Shown here piece after piece: positions 1-5,710 of a stretch of 5,768 nucleotides of DNA. Source of the stretch: Cypionkella sp. (GTDB taxonomy: Bacteria > Pseudomonadota > Alphaproteobacteria > Rhodobacterales > Rhodobacteraceae); NCBI GenBank assembly GCA_018063485.1, contig JAGPBG010000164.1:1-5768 (forward strand), given 5' to 3'. The notes under the pieces were generated by a model. It did no database searches. It had not been told where the DNA came from and saw only the letters and a list, made by a program, of their open reading frames with translations. A program made the position numbers and the translations under genes. Within the stretch, counting starts at the first letter, position 1; each line of letters begins with the position of its first letter.

Positions 1-978
1 CTTGAACCGCTGCATTGCCCCCCCCGACAAGGCTGCCCGCAAGTTGGCATAGAGCACAGGTGCCGCCCGCACCGCAAAAACCCCCGCCTTGGGGCGGGGC
101 GCAAAGGCAAGATGCGCGCAATCGCCAACGGCGAAAATCCGTGCGTCACTGCTTTGCAAGGTGCGGCTGACGCTGACAAAGCCGTTGTGCAACTCCAATC
201 CGGTATCGCCCAGCCAGCGCTGGGGCTGTGCCCCCGCCACGGCCAGGATGAAATCGGCGGCAAGAGTCTGCCCATTGCTCAACGCCACCTGATCGGACGC
301 GATGCGCAATGGTTCGGCCCCAAGGATCAGCCTGATCCCTGCCCGTGACAACCTTGCCAGCAAGGCCCGCCGCGCCCCAGCGCCCAATCCGGGCAGGGCA
401 GTTTCCCCACGTTGAACCACTGAAATCTCGGGCTGCGCCCCTGCCGCGCTCAGCCGCGTGTGGCTGGCCAGTGCCAGTTCCACGCCACCGATGCCACCGC
501 CCACCACCACCACGCGGGGAGAGGGCAGGGCGCGGGCCACAAAGGCCTCCCAGCGCTCGGCATAGGCCCCCAGGGGCTTGGCTGCTGCGGCGTGTTCGGC
601 AAAGCCCGCCACATCGGGCAGGTCTGACGCGATGCCGATGTCGATCGAGGCCACGTCATAAAAGATCGGCGGGCGATCCTGAAACAGCACTTGCCGCGTG
701 TCGCGATCAATGCCGACCACCCGGTCAAGGATCACCCGCGCTCCGGCAAACCGCGCCAGCCGCACCAGATCAATCATGATCTCTTCGCGCGTATAGTGCC
801 CTGCGATATGGCCCGGCAACATGCCGGTATAGGGTGCCGCTGGGCCGGGGTTGATCAGCGTGAGGCGCACGCCCGCCATTGGCGCCATCCCCCACATCCG
901 CGCCACCAGCGCATGGGCATGGCCGCCGCCGATCAACACCAGATCAGACAGAACCGGAATCGGTTTGGAGAGCATCAT
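1..978 (-). CDS. selD: FAD/NAD(P)-binding oxidoreductase, probably the N-terminal Ndh-like domain of a bifunctional SelD (selenide, water dikinase) protein; partial at left edge
   Basis: The reading frame is open from an ATG-ATG pair (978 and 975) to the left edge, 326 codons without a stop; the C-terminus lies outside the window. Seen: an N-terminal dinucleotide-binding strand-turn (LVLIGGGHAHAL, residues 13-24), the segment YTGMLPGHIAGHY (50-62), a second Rossmann glycine motif (VVVVGGGIGGVELA, 156-169) that should bind NAD(P)H, and the FAD-contacting IFAVGDCAHL (281-290) followed by PKAGVFAVRAAPVLYANLRA (296-315). This is the two-dinucleotide-fold architecture of Ndh-type pyridine nucleotide-disulfide oxidoreductases. 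From family knowledge, this version, with GGGHAHA, Y(T/S)GMLPGH and PKAGV.AVR, is the one commonly fused in Rhodobacterales to a C-terminal SelD domain that makes selenophosphate from selenide and ATP. The flavoprotein half is thought to act as a reductase, but its substrate is not established. The SelD half is inferred, not seen; a stand-alone flavoprotein is the alternative. A purine-rich AAAAGG lies about 9 nt before the start. The gene is divergent from the HyuA gene. It contains a G8 run at complement 18-25. Confidence 0.82.
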   Translation of the reverse strand, partial: MMLSKPIPVLSDLVLIGGGHAHALVARMWGMAPMAGVRLTLINPGPAAPYTGMLPGHIAGHYTREEIMIDLVRLARFAGARVILDRVVGIDRDTRQVLFQDRPPIFYDVASIDIGIASDLPDVAGFAEHAAAAKPLGAYAERWEAFVARALPSPRVVVVGGGIGGVELALASHTRLSAAGAQPEISVVQRGETALPGLGAGARRALLARLSRAGIRLILGAEPLRIASDQVALSNGQTLAADFILAVAGAQPQRWLGDTGLELHNGFVSVSRTLQSSDARIFAVGDCAHLAFAPRPKAGVFAVRAAPVLYANLRAALSGGAMQRFK

Positions 979-1177
979 CGCATTGCGCCTTTTCTTGTCG
1001 GCAGACCCTAACCTGTGCGCCGCGCCGGGGCGATACCGCAATGCGACAATTCCCCCGGCAAAGGCATATCCGACATATCAAAATTGCGCGAAGCGGCAGC
1101 CAAAGGTCGCCTTTGGGCGTGACCTTGGCGCAGGCGCGGCCTATCGCTGAAAGCGAACAAGCAAGGGACTTTGCGGC
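979..1177. promoter_or_regulatory. Divergent intergenic region between the oxidoreductase/selD gene and the HyuA gene
   Basis: These 199 bases separate two genes transcribed away from each other, so promoters for both should lie here. I see no convincing small gene. The visible structure is a perfect inverted repeat at 1100-1116 and a direct repeat of CATATC at 1065-1070 and 1074-1079. On the minus strand, TTGGCT (inside the inverted repeat) and TGATAT are separated by 17 bp and could be a weak -35/-10 pair for the leftward gene, but the match to consensus is poor. No strong sigma70-like pair stands out for the rightward gene. AAGGGA about 9 nt before the ATG at 1178 is a plausible ribosome binding site for it. 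Confidence 0.45.
1100..1116. repeat. Perfect inverted repeat, 7-bp arms with 3-nt centre (operator or hairpin candidate)
   Basis: CCAAAGG (1100-1106) and CCTTTGG (1110-1116) are exact reverse complements around TCG. An overlapping weaker alternative pairs GGTC (1105-1108) with GACC (1121-1124), with GCC/GGC inside. No T-run follows on either strand, so it is not a typical intrinsic terminator. Its position, about 60 bp before the rightward start and about 120 bp before the leftward one, suits a regulator binding site or an mRNA leader hairpin. No known regulator is recognised from the sequence. Confidence 0.5.
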
Positions 1178-3196
1178 ATGGCCTTTTTTCTGGGCGTTGA
1201 TACCGGCGGCACCTATACCGACGCAGTGATCGTCGATGACTCCGCCGACAAGGTGATCGGCAAATCGAAGTCGCTGACCACCCGCGCCGATCTGGCGCTT
1301 GGCATCGGGCGCGCAATTGATGCGGCTTTGGCGCAATCGGGGGTGGCAGCAACGGATGTGGCGCTGGTGTCACTGTCCACCACCCTTGCCACCAATGCGT
1401 TGGTTGAAGGCCAGGGCGGGCGCGTGGCACTGATCTTCATCGGCTTTGACGCTGCCGATCTGGAGCGTGGGGGGCTGATCGAAGCGCTCAAGGGCGATCC
1501 GGTGGTATTATTGGCGGGTGGGCACAATCATTCTGGCAGCGAGACCGAACCGCTGGATGTCGCGGCACTGGAAACCGCGCTGGCAGAGCTTGGCCCGCAG
1601 GTGATGGGCTTTGCCGTCGCCTCACGCTTTGCCACCCGCAATCCTGCGCATGAACTGGCCGCGCGCGATCTGATCCGGCAATTGACCAGCCGCCCGGTGA
1701 CCTGCTCGCATGAATTGTCCGCCAATCTGAACGGGCCGAAACGGGCGCTGACGGCGGTGTTGAATGCGCGGCTGATCGGGATGATCGACCGCCTGGTCGC
1801 CGCTTGCGAGCGCCATCTTGAAACGCTTGGGATCACCGCCCCCCTGATGGTGGTGCGTGGCGATGGCGCGCTGATATCGGCGGCGATGGTGCGCGAACGC
1901 CCGATTGAAACCATCCTGTCCGGCCCTGCCGCCAGCATTGTCGGCGCGCGGTGGTTGACCGGGGCCTCCGATGCGCTGGTCTCCGATATCGGCGGCACCA
2001 CCACCGATGTGGCGCTGCTGCGCGGTGGCCTGCCCGAGATTGACCCGCAAGGCGCGCGCGTTGGCGGGTTTCGCACCATGGTCGAGGCGGTGGCCATGCG
2101 CACCACCGGATTGGGCGGCGACAGCGAAGTGCATCTGCTGACCGAAGGCCTGACCGGCGGGCTGTTCCTTGGCCCAAGGCGATTCATCCCGGTGGCCCTG
2201 TTGGCCGTCGAGCATCCCGAGATTGTTCATGCATCCCTTGACCGGGCGATGAACTCGGACAAGCTGGGCGAATTTGATGGCCGTTTCGTCATCCCGATGC
2301 AGGGCCAGACCGGCGGATTGACCTCGCGTGAAATCGCCGTCCTGGAGCGGATCAGCGCGCCGATGCCGATGGCTGCGGCAATGACCTCACGGCTGGAAGT
2401 GGCGGCGCTCGAGCGGCTGGTTGCGCGCGGCCTGGTGATGATTGGCGGGGTCACGCCTTCGGATGCAAGCCATGTTCTGGGCGGCCAAACCACCTGGGAC
2501 GCCAGCGCCTCGCAAAAAGCGCTGGCGATCATGGCACGGCGGCGCAATGGCGCGGGCGACCGTTTCGCCAGCGGAGCCGCAGCGTTGGCCCAGACCATTG
2601 TCGATCAGCTTACCTATCAAACCGCAGATTGCCTGATGGAAGCGGCCTTTGAAGAGGATTCGGCCTTTGCCGGTGAAGATGGATCGGCGCTGGCACGTCA
2701 TGTGATCACCCGCGCTGCCTTGTCAGGGCATCGCGGCATCATGCAGGTGTCGGCACGCATGGGAGTGCCGGTGATCGGGCTGGGCGAATCCGCGCCCTAT
2801 TATTACGGCGCGGTCGGGCTGCGGTTGGGGGCCGAGATGATCCTTCCCGAACATGCGGGTGTTGCCAATGCGATCGGGGCCGTGGTCGGGCAGGTCAGCC
2901 AGCGTGCCACCGCCATCATCACCAGCCCCGGCGTTGGCCGCTTTATCGCGCATCTGCCCGATGGGTTGCTGACCTTCACCGATCCCGAAGCCGCCATGCA
3001 GGCCGCCGAGGTCGCGCTGACCATCGAGGCCATTCGCCGCGCCCGTCTGGCCGGAGCGGAGGATCTGCGCCTGACCACCGCGCGCAAGATCAACGGCGCG
3101 CAAGTCGAGGGCCAGAAGATGTTTGTCGAGGCGACAATTTCGGTCACCGCCGCAGGGCGCCCGCGTGTGGCCCATGCCATGCCCGCCGAAATATGA
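1178..3196 (+). CDS. Hydantoinase/oxoprolinase family protein (HyuA-type, ASKHA-fold ATPase)
   Basis: A 672-residue protein. Seen: the N-terminal phosphate-1 motif GVDTGGTYTDA (residues 6-16), STTLATNA (67-74), SGPAASIVGA (248-257), the second phosphate motif DIGGTTTDVALL (270-281), and near the C-terminus YYYGAVGLRLG (from 541) and PEHAGVANAIGAVVG (from 557). This order matches the Hydant_A_N domain (about residues 4-180) followed by the Hydantoinase_A domain and its C-terminal part. The length is normal for a free-standing HyuA subunit. Family members use ATP to open cyclic amides such as hydantoins or 5-oxoproline, usually with a HyuB subunit. No hyuB is visible on either side, so the substrate cannot be stated. 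The protein should be cytoplasmic because it has no signal peptide or membrane segments. The start at 1178 is supported by the glycine-rich motif beginning at residue 6 and by AAGGGA upstream. The gene ends 49 bp before a tRNA-Met gene and is divergent from the oxidoreductase/selD gene. Confidence 0.9.
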   Translation: MAFFLGVDTGGTYTDAVIVDDSADKVIGKSKSLTTRADLALGIGRAIDAALAQSGVAATDVALVSLSTTLATNALVEGQGGRVALIFIGFDAADLERGGLIEALKGDPVVLLAGGHNHSGSETEPLDVAALETALAELGPQVMGFAVASRFATRNPAHELAARDLIRQLTSRPVTCSHELSANLNGPKRALTAVLNARLIGMIDRLVAACERHLETLGITAPLMVVRGDGALISAAMVRERPIETILSGPAASIVGARWLTGASDALVSDIGGTTTDVALLRGGLPEIDPQGARVGGFRTMVEAVAMRTTGLGGDSEVHLLTEGLTGGLFLGPRRFIPVALLAVEHPEIVHASLDRAMNSDKLGEFDGRFVIPMQGQTGGLTSREIAVLERISAPMPMAAAMTSRLEVAALERLVARGLVMIGGVTPSDASHVLGGQTTWDASASQKALAIMARRRNGAGDRFASGAAALAQTIVDQLTYQTADCLMEAAFEEDSAFAGEDGSALARHVITRAALSGHRGIMQVSARMGVPVIGLGESAPYYYGAVGLRLGAEMILPEHAGVANAIGAVVGQVSQRATAIITSPGVGRFIAHLPDGLLTFTDPEAAMQAAEVALTIEAIRRARLAGAEDLRLTTARKINGAQVEGQKMFVEATISVTAAGRPRVAHAMPAEI

Positions 3197-3206
3197 CGTT
3201 TTCCCC

Positions 3207-3235
3207 TTGACGCGTCCGGGCCTCTCCACTACCCA
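3207..3235 (+). promoter_or_regulatory. Sigma70-like promoter for the tRNA-Met gene
   Basis: TTGACG (-35, 3207-3212) and TACCCA (-10, 3230-3235) are separated by exactly 17 bp, which puts transcription start near 3241-3243, only a few bases before the mature tRNA 5' end at 3246. The -35 box matches consensus at five of six positions; the -10 box is GC-rich but begins TA and ends A. It starts 11 bases after the HyuA stop codon, so the tRNA need not depend on readthrough from that gene. Confidence 0.6.
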
Positions 3236-3245
3236 GCGCGCCAGT

Positions 3246-3322
3246 GGCGAGGTAGCTCAGTTGGTTAGAGCACACGACTCATAATCGTGGGGTCGAGAGT
3301 TCGAGTCTCTCCCTCGCCACCA
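3246..3322 (+). tRNA. tRNA-Met (anticodon CAT), elongator type
   Basis: A complete 77-nt cloverleaf with encoded CCA. Acceptor stem GGCGAGG (3246-3252) pairs perfectly with CCTCGCC (3312-3318), followed by discriminator A and CCA (3320-3322). D stem GCTC/GAGC (3255-3258 with 3268-3271) encloses a loop with GG. Anticodon stem CACGA/TCGTG (3273-3277 with 3285-3289) holds loop CTCATAA, anticodon CAT at 3280-3282. The variable loop is 5 nt. T stem GAGAG/CTCTC (3295-3299 with 3307-3311) has loop TTCGAGT. A paired G1-C72 and the lack of three consecutive G-C pairs in the anticodon stem argue against initiator tRNA. The core GAGCAC..CTCATAAT..GGGGTC resembles bacterial elongator Met. A lysidine-modified tRNA-Ile2 also has a CAT gene anticodon and is the main alternative. 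Confidence 0.95.
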
Positions 3323-3441
3323 CTTTACCCCTTTGATTTTCGGCGTATTGGCGGGCAACTGCGGCGATTTTGCCGGGTTTGGCGCGCAAATTCCGTATTT
3401 TCACCCTGCACCACGGTGGCAGGATCGGGTAGCCATAGGCC
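3323..3441. other. Intergenic spacer between tRNA-Met and nadD
   Basis: This short stretch is richer in T than its surroundings, especially near 3328-3342 and 3391-3401. No clear hairpin with a T-run follows the tRNA, so no intrinsic terminator can be called, and no well-spaced promoter pair is convincing. TTGCCG at 3370 followed by AT-rich TATTTT at 3396 has a 20-bp spacer, longer than normal. nadD may have a weak promoter here or be read from the tRNA promoter. Confidence 0.35.
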
Positions 3442-4038
3442 ATGAGACAGGGATTTCCGATAGCCACGCGCGGCATGGTGGTGGGCCTTTTGGGCGGATC
3501 GTTCGATCCGGCACATGAAGGGCATGTGCATCTGACGCGCGAGGCGATCAAGCGCATGGGGCTGGATCGGGTCTGGTGGTTGGTCACCCCTGGCAATCCG
3601 CTCAAGGCCCGCCAGCCCGCCCCGATCGCCGAGCGGGTGGCGCGGGCCAAGGCGATCATGCCCGATCCATCGGTTGTGATCACCGATCTGGAACAGCGCC
3701 TTGGCACCCGCACCACCATTGATACAATTACCGCCTTGCAGGCGATTTATCCGGGTGTGCATTTCGTCTGGCTGATGGGGGCTGACAATCTGGTGCAGTT
3801 TCACAAATGGAACCGCTGGCGCGATATTCTGCGTGCTGTTCCGGTGGCGGTGTTGGCACGTCCCGGCGCGGGGATTGCCGCGCGCACCAGTGTGGCCGCG
3901 CGCGCCTTTCGGGTGCATCGCGTTGCGCGGGGCGAAGGTTTGGGCGACAAACGCCCGCCCGCCTGGGTATTTGTTAACATGCCGATGAATGCGGCCTCGT
4001 CTTCGGCTATTCGCGCGCGTGGCGGCTGGAAGGCATGA
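3442..4038 (+). CDS. nadD: Nicotinate-nucleotide adenylyltransferase
   Basis: NadD transfers AMP from ATP to nicotinate mononucleotide to make deamido-NAD, the penultimate cytoplasmic step of NAD+ synthesis. The 198-residue product shows the nucleotidyltransferase signature [11 protein letters not shown] (residues 18-28; H25 and H28 form the HxGH-type motif), then [14 protein letters not shown] (113-126, the usual substrate-pocket region), and near the C-terminus SSSAIR (186-191), the counterpart of ISSTxIR that binds ATP phosphates. The length fits the family. The start at 3442 is chosen because an in-frame TAG at 3436-3438 blocks anything upstream and because the N-terminal lead MRQGFPIA is typical of Rhodobacterales NadD. 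The ribosome site is poor: AGG lies only 2 nt before the ATG. ATG at 3475 would leave just seven residues before the signature. dacB begins 6 bp after the stop, suggesting cotranscription. The rsfS/rlmH genes that follow nadD in many bacteria are absent here. Confidence 0.95.
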   Translation: MRQGFPIATRGMVVGLLGGSFDPAHEGHVHLTREAIKRMGLDRVWWLVTPGNPLKARQPAPIAERVARAKAIMPDPSVVITDLEQRLGTRTTIDTITALQAIYPGVHFVWLMGADNLVQFHKWNRWRDILRAVPVAVLARPGAGIAARTSVAARAFRVHRVARGEGLGDKRPPAWVFVNMPMNAASSSAIRARGGWKA

Positions 4039-4044
4039 TCGGCG

Positions 4045-5619
4045 ATGGTTGAGCAAGTGGACATTTCTGCAAAGCGCGGGCAGCAGGGCAGGCTTTCCAG
4101 GGCCACGATCTCACGGCGCGGGCTCGTGGCGGGTTTGTTGGCGGGCGCAGTGGCGCATCCGCTTTGGGCCGAGGCGCCATTGACCTCACCGCACCCGATG
4201 CCGCGCCCCGGATCGGCTGGCCCCGGATCGGCTGGTCCCGGATCGGCGCGCACCGGATCAACAGGCCCCGCAGCCGCGGCGGACAAGCTGGTGCAGGCGG
4301 CCAAGCTGGGCGGGGTTGTCGCCTATGCGGTGGCGGATCTGTCAACCGGTGCCATTCTTGAAAGCGCGGGTGCCGATACCGCCGTTCCGCCCGCCTCGGT
4401 GGCCAAGACAGTAACCACGCTTTACGCGCTGGAAAAACTGGGGGCGGATCATCGGTTCCAGACCCGGCTGATGCGGTTGGGGCCAGTGATCAAAGGACGC
4501 TTGGAGGGCGATCTGATCCTTGCCGGGGGGGGCGATCCAACGCTGGATACCGACCGGCTGGGCGATCTGGCGGCAGCGCTTGCCGCAACCGGCCTGCGTG
4601 AGGTGACGGGGCGTTTCATTGCCTATGCCGGGGCACTGCCGGGGCGCGATTCCATTGCGCCGGATCAGCCCGATCATGTTGGCTACGATCCGGCAATCTC
4701 GGGGTTGAACCTGAATTTCAACCGGGTTTATTTCGAATGGAAGCAGCAGGGCGATGGCTGGGCCACCGGTATGGATGCGCGCGGCGCGCGGTTCTTGCCA
4801 AAGGTCTTTATGGCCGATGTGGGCATTGCCCAGCGGGATCTGCCGATCTTTGCTTATACGGCCGCCGAAGGGCGCGACAGATGGAGCGTGGCAGCTTCGG
4901 CGTTGGGAAAAGAGGGGAGTCGCTGGCTGCCAGTGCGCCACCCTGCCGAATATACCGCCGAGGTGTTTCAAACCCTGTGTGCTGCGCATGGTATTCACTT
5001 GAAATCAGCAGAAATCTTGCAAATCTTGCCCGCCGGGGCTGTTGAAATTGCCAAGGATCAAAGCGCGCCCTTGTCCAAAGTGCTGCGCGATATGCTGAAA
5101 TACTCCACCAATATGACGGCGGAGATTGTGGGGCTCGCGGCCTCGGGGGCCGGGTCGCAGCAATGGTCGGCGGCGGCAATGCGCGAATGGGCGCGGGTGC
5201 GCTTTGGATTCACTGGCTGGCTGGTCGATCATTCCGGGCTGGGGGCCGACAACCGGGTGACGGCGGATGATCTGGTTCGGATGATGCTGGCGGCTGATCA
5301 CAACCCGGCGGCGGCGCGACTGATGGGGCTTTTGCACGAGACCGGGCTGGCTGATGTGGATGGAAAGCCCAGCAAGATCAGCCCGGTGCGTATTCTTGCC
5401 AAGACTGGTACGCTCAACTTTGTCTCGGCGCTTTCGGGCTATGTCATCCCGTCCAAGGGGCGCAAGATGGCCTTTGCGATTCTGACTGCTGATGTGCCGC
5501 GGCGCGAGGCTTTGGCAATAAATGAACGGGAAAATCCGCCCGGCGGCTCGGCCTGGGTGAAGCGCTCCAGACGCCTGCAACAGCAATTGATCCGGCGCTG
5601 GGTGACGCAGTTCACCTGA
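4045..5619 (+). CDS. dacB: D-alanyl-D-alanine carboxypeptidase/endopeptidase, PBP4 type (peptidase family S13)
   Basis: A 524-residue penicillin-binding protein expected to act in the periplasm, removing terminal D-alanine and/or cutting peptide crosslinks in peptidoglycan. Seen: catalytic SxxK as SVAK (S118, K121) in PPASVAKT, SxN as STN (354-356) and KTG (453-455) in AKTGTLNF. The gap of about 235 residues between SxxK and SxN is the mark of the S13 family, which carries extra domains there. The N-terminus has SRRG (23-26) followed by a hydrophobic stretch LVAGLLAGAVA and a possible cleavage site around LWAEA (40-44), a Tat-like or Sec signal peptide. A Pro/Gly/Ser linker (55-75) built from 15-bp tandem repeats separates it from the catalytic domain. 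GGAAGG (4028-4033) lies 11 nt before the ATG; GTG at codon 5 is a less likely start. The nadD stop is 6 bp upstream, so the two are probably one transcript. The length is slightly above the usual 470-500, explained by the linker and long n-region. Confidence 0.93.
   Translation: MVEQVDISAKRGQQGRLSRATISRRGLVAGLLAGAVAHPLWAEAPLTSPHPMPRPGSAGPGSAGPGSARTGSTGPAAAADKLVQAAKLGGVVAYAVADLSTGAILESAGADTAVPPASVAKTVTTLYALEKLGADHRFQTRLMRLGPVIKGRLEGDLILAGGGDPTLDTDRLGDLAAALAATGLREVTGRFIAYAGALPGRDSIAPDQPDHVGYDPAISGLNLNFNRVYFEWKQQGDGWATGMDARGARFLPKVFMADVGIAQRDLPIFAYTAAEGRDRWSVAASALGKEGSRWLPVRHPAEYTAEVFQTLCAAHGIHLKSAEILQILPAGAVEIAKDQSAPLSKVLRDMLKYSTNMTAEIVGLAASGAGSQQWSAAAMREWARVRFGFTGWLVDHSGLGADNRVTADDLVRMMLAADHNPAAARLMGLLHETGLADVDGKPSKISPVRILAKTGTLNFVSALSGYVIPSKGRKMAFAILTADVPRREALAINERENPPGGSAWVKRSRRLQQQLIRRWVTQFT
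4207..4266 (+). repeat. Four tandem 15-bp repeats encoding a PGSAG linker in dacB
   Basis: The unit CCCGGATCGGCTGGC occurs at 4207-4221 and, with a single change, at 4222-4236. Diverged copies follow at 4237-4251 and 4252-4266. They encode PGSAG, PGSAG, PGSAR and TGSTG (residues 55-74). Because the unit is a multiple of three, copy-number change would lengthen or shorten the linker without breaking the frame. The tract lies between the signal peptide and the catalytic domain, where a flexible spacer would be tolerated. Confidence 0.85.
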
Positions 5620-5710
5620 AGCGGTGGCTGCGTGCCCATCGTGGCTTCCCCTTGCCGCATCAGGATTTGAGTGGCAGTCTGCCGCCAAGGCAAGCTGGGG
5701 GGCGATGAGG

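Noticed and set aside
345..1011. Overlapping plus-strand open frames of about 100-145 codons at 345-779 and 691-1011
   Set aside because: They lie antisense to the oxidoreductase gene, whose minus-strand frame is continuous and carries clear dinucleotide-binding motifs. Their products are Arg/Pro/His-rich without recognisable motifs, as expected for GC-rich shadows.
944..1430. Minus-strand open frames at 944-1336 and 1008-1430 spanning the divergent spacer
   Set aside because: They overlap the conserved N-terminus of the HyuA gene and encode low-complexity basic sequence. No ribosome site or family motif supports them.
3246..3322. tRNA gene as an integration (att) site
   Set aside because: No integrase gene and no repeated copy of the tRNA 3' end are seen in the window; both flanks are ordinary housekeeping-type genes.
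3370..3401. Sigma70 promoter for nadD (TTGCCG with TATTTT)
   Set aside because: The spacer is about 20 bp and both boxes match weakly, so it is not better than chance in a T-rich stretch.
3325..4056. Minus-strand open frame of 243 codons antisense to nadD
   Set aside because: nadD has all its catalytic motifs on the plus strand; the antisense product has none and reads as a composition-driven shadow.
5648..5700. Possible terminator hairpin after dacB (CCCCTTGCC with GGCAAG..GGGG)
   Set aside because: The arms pair only with a 3-nt interruption across a long loop, and no T-run follows.
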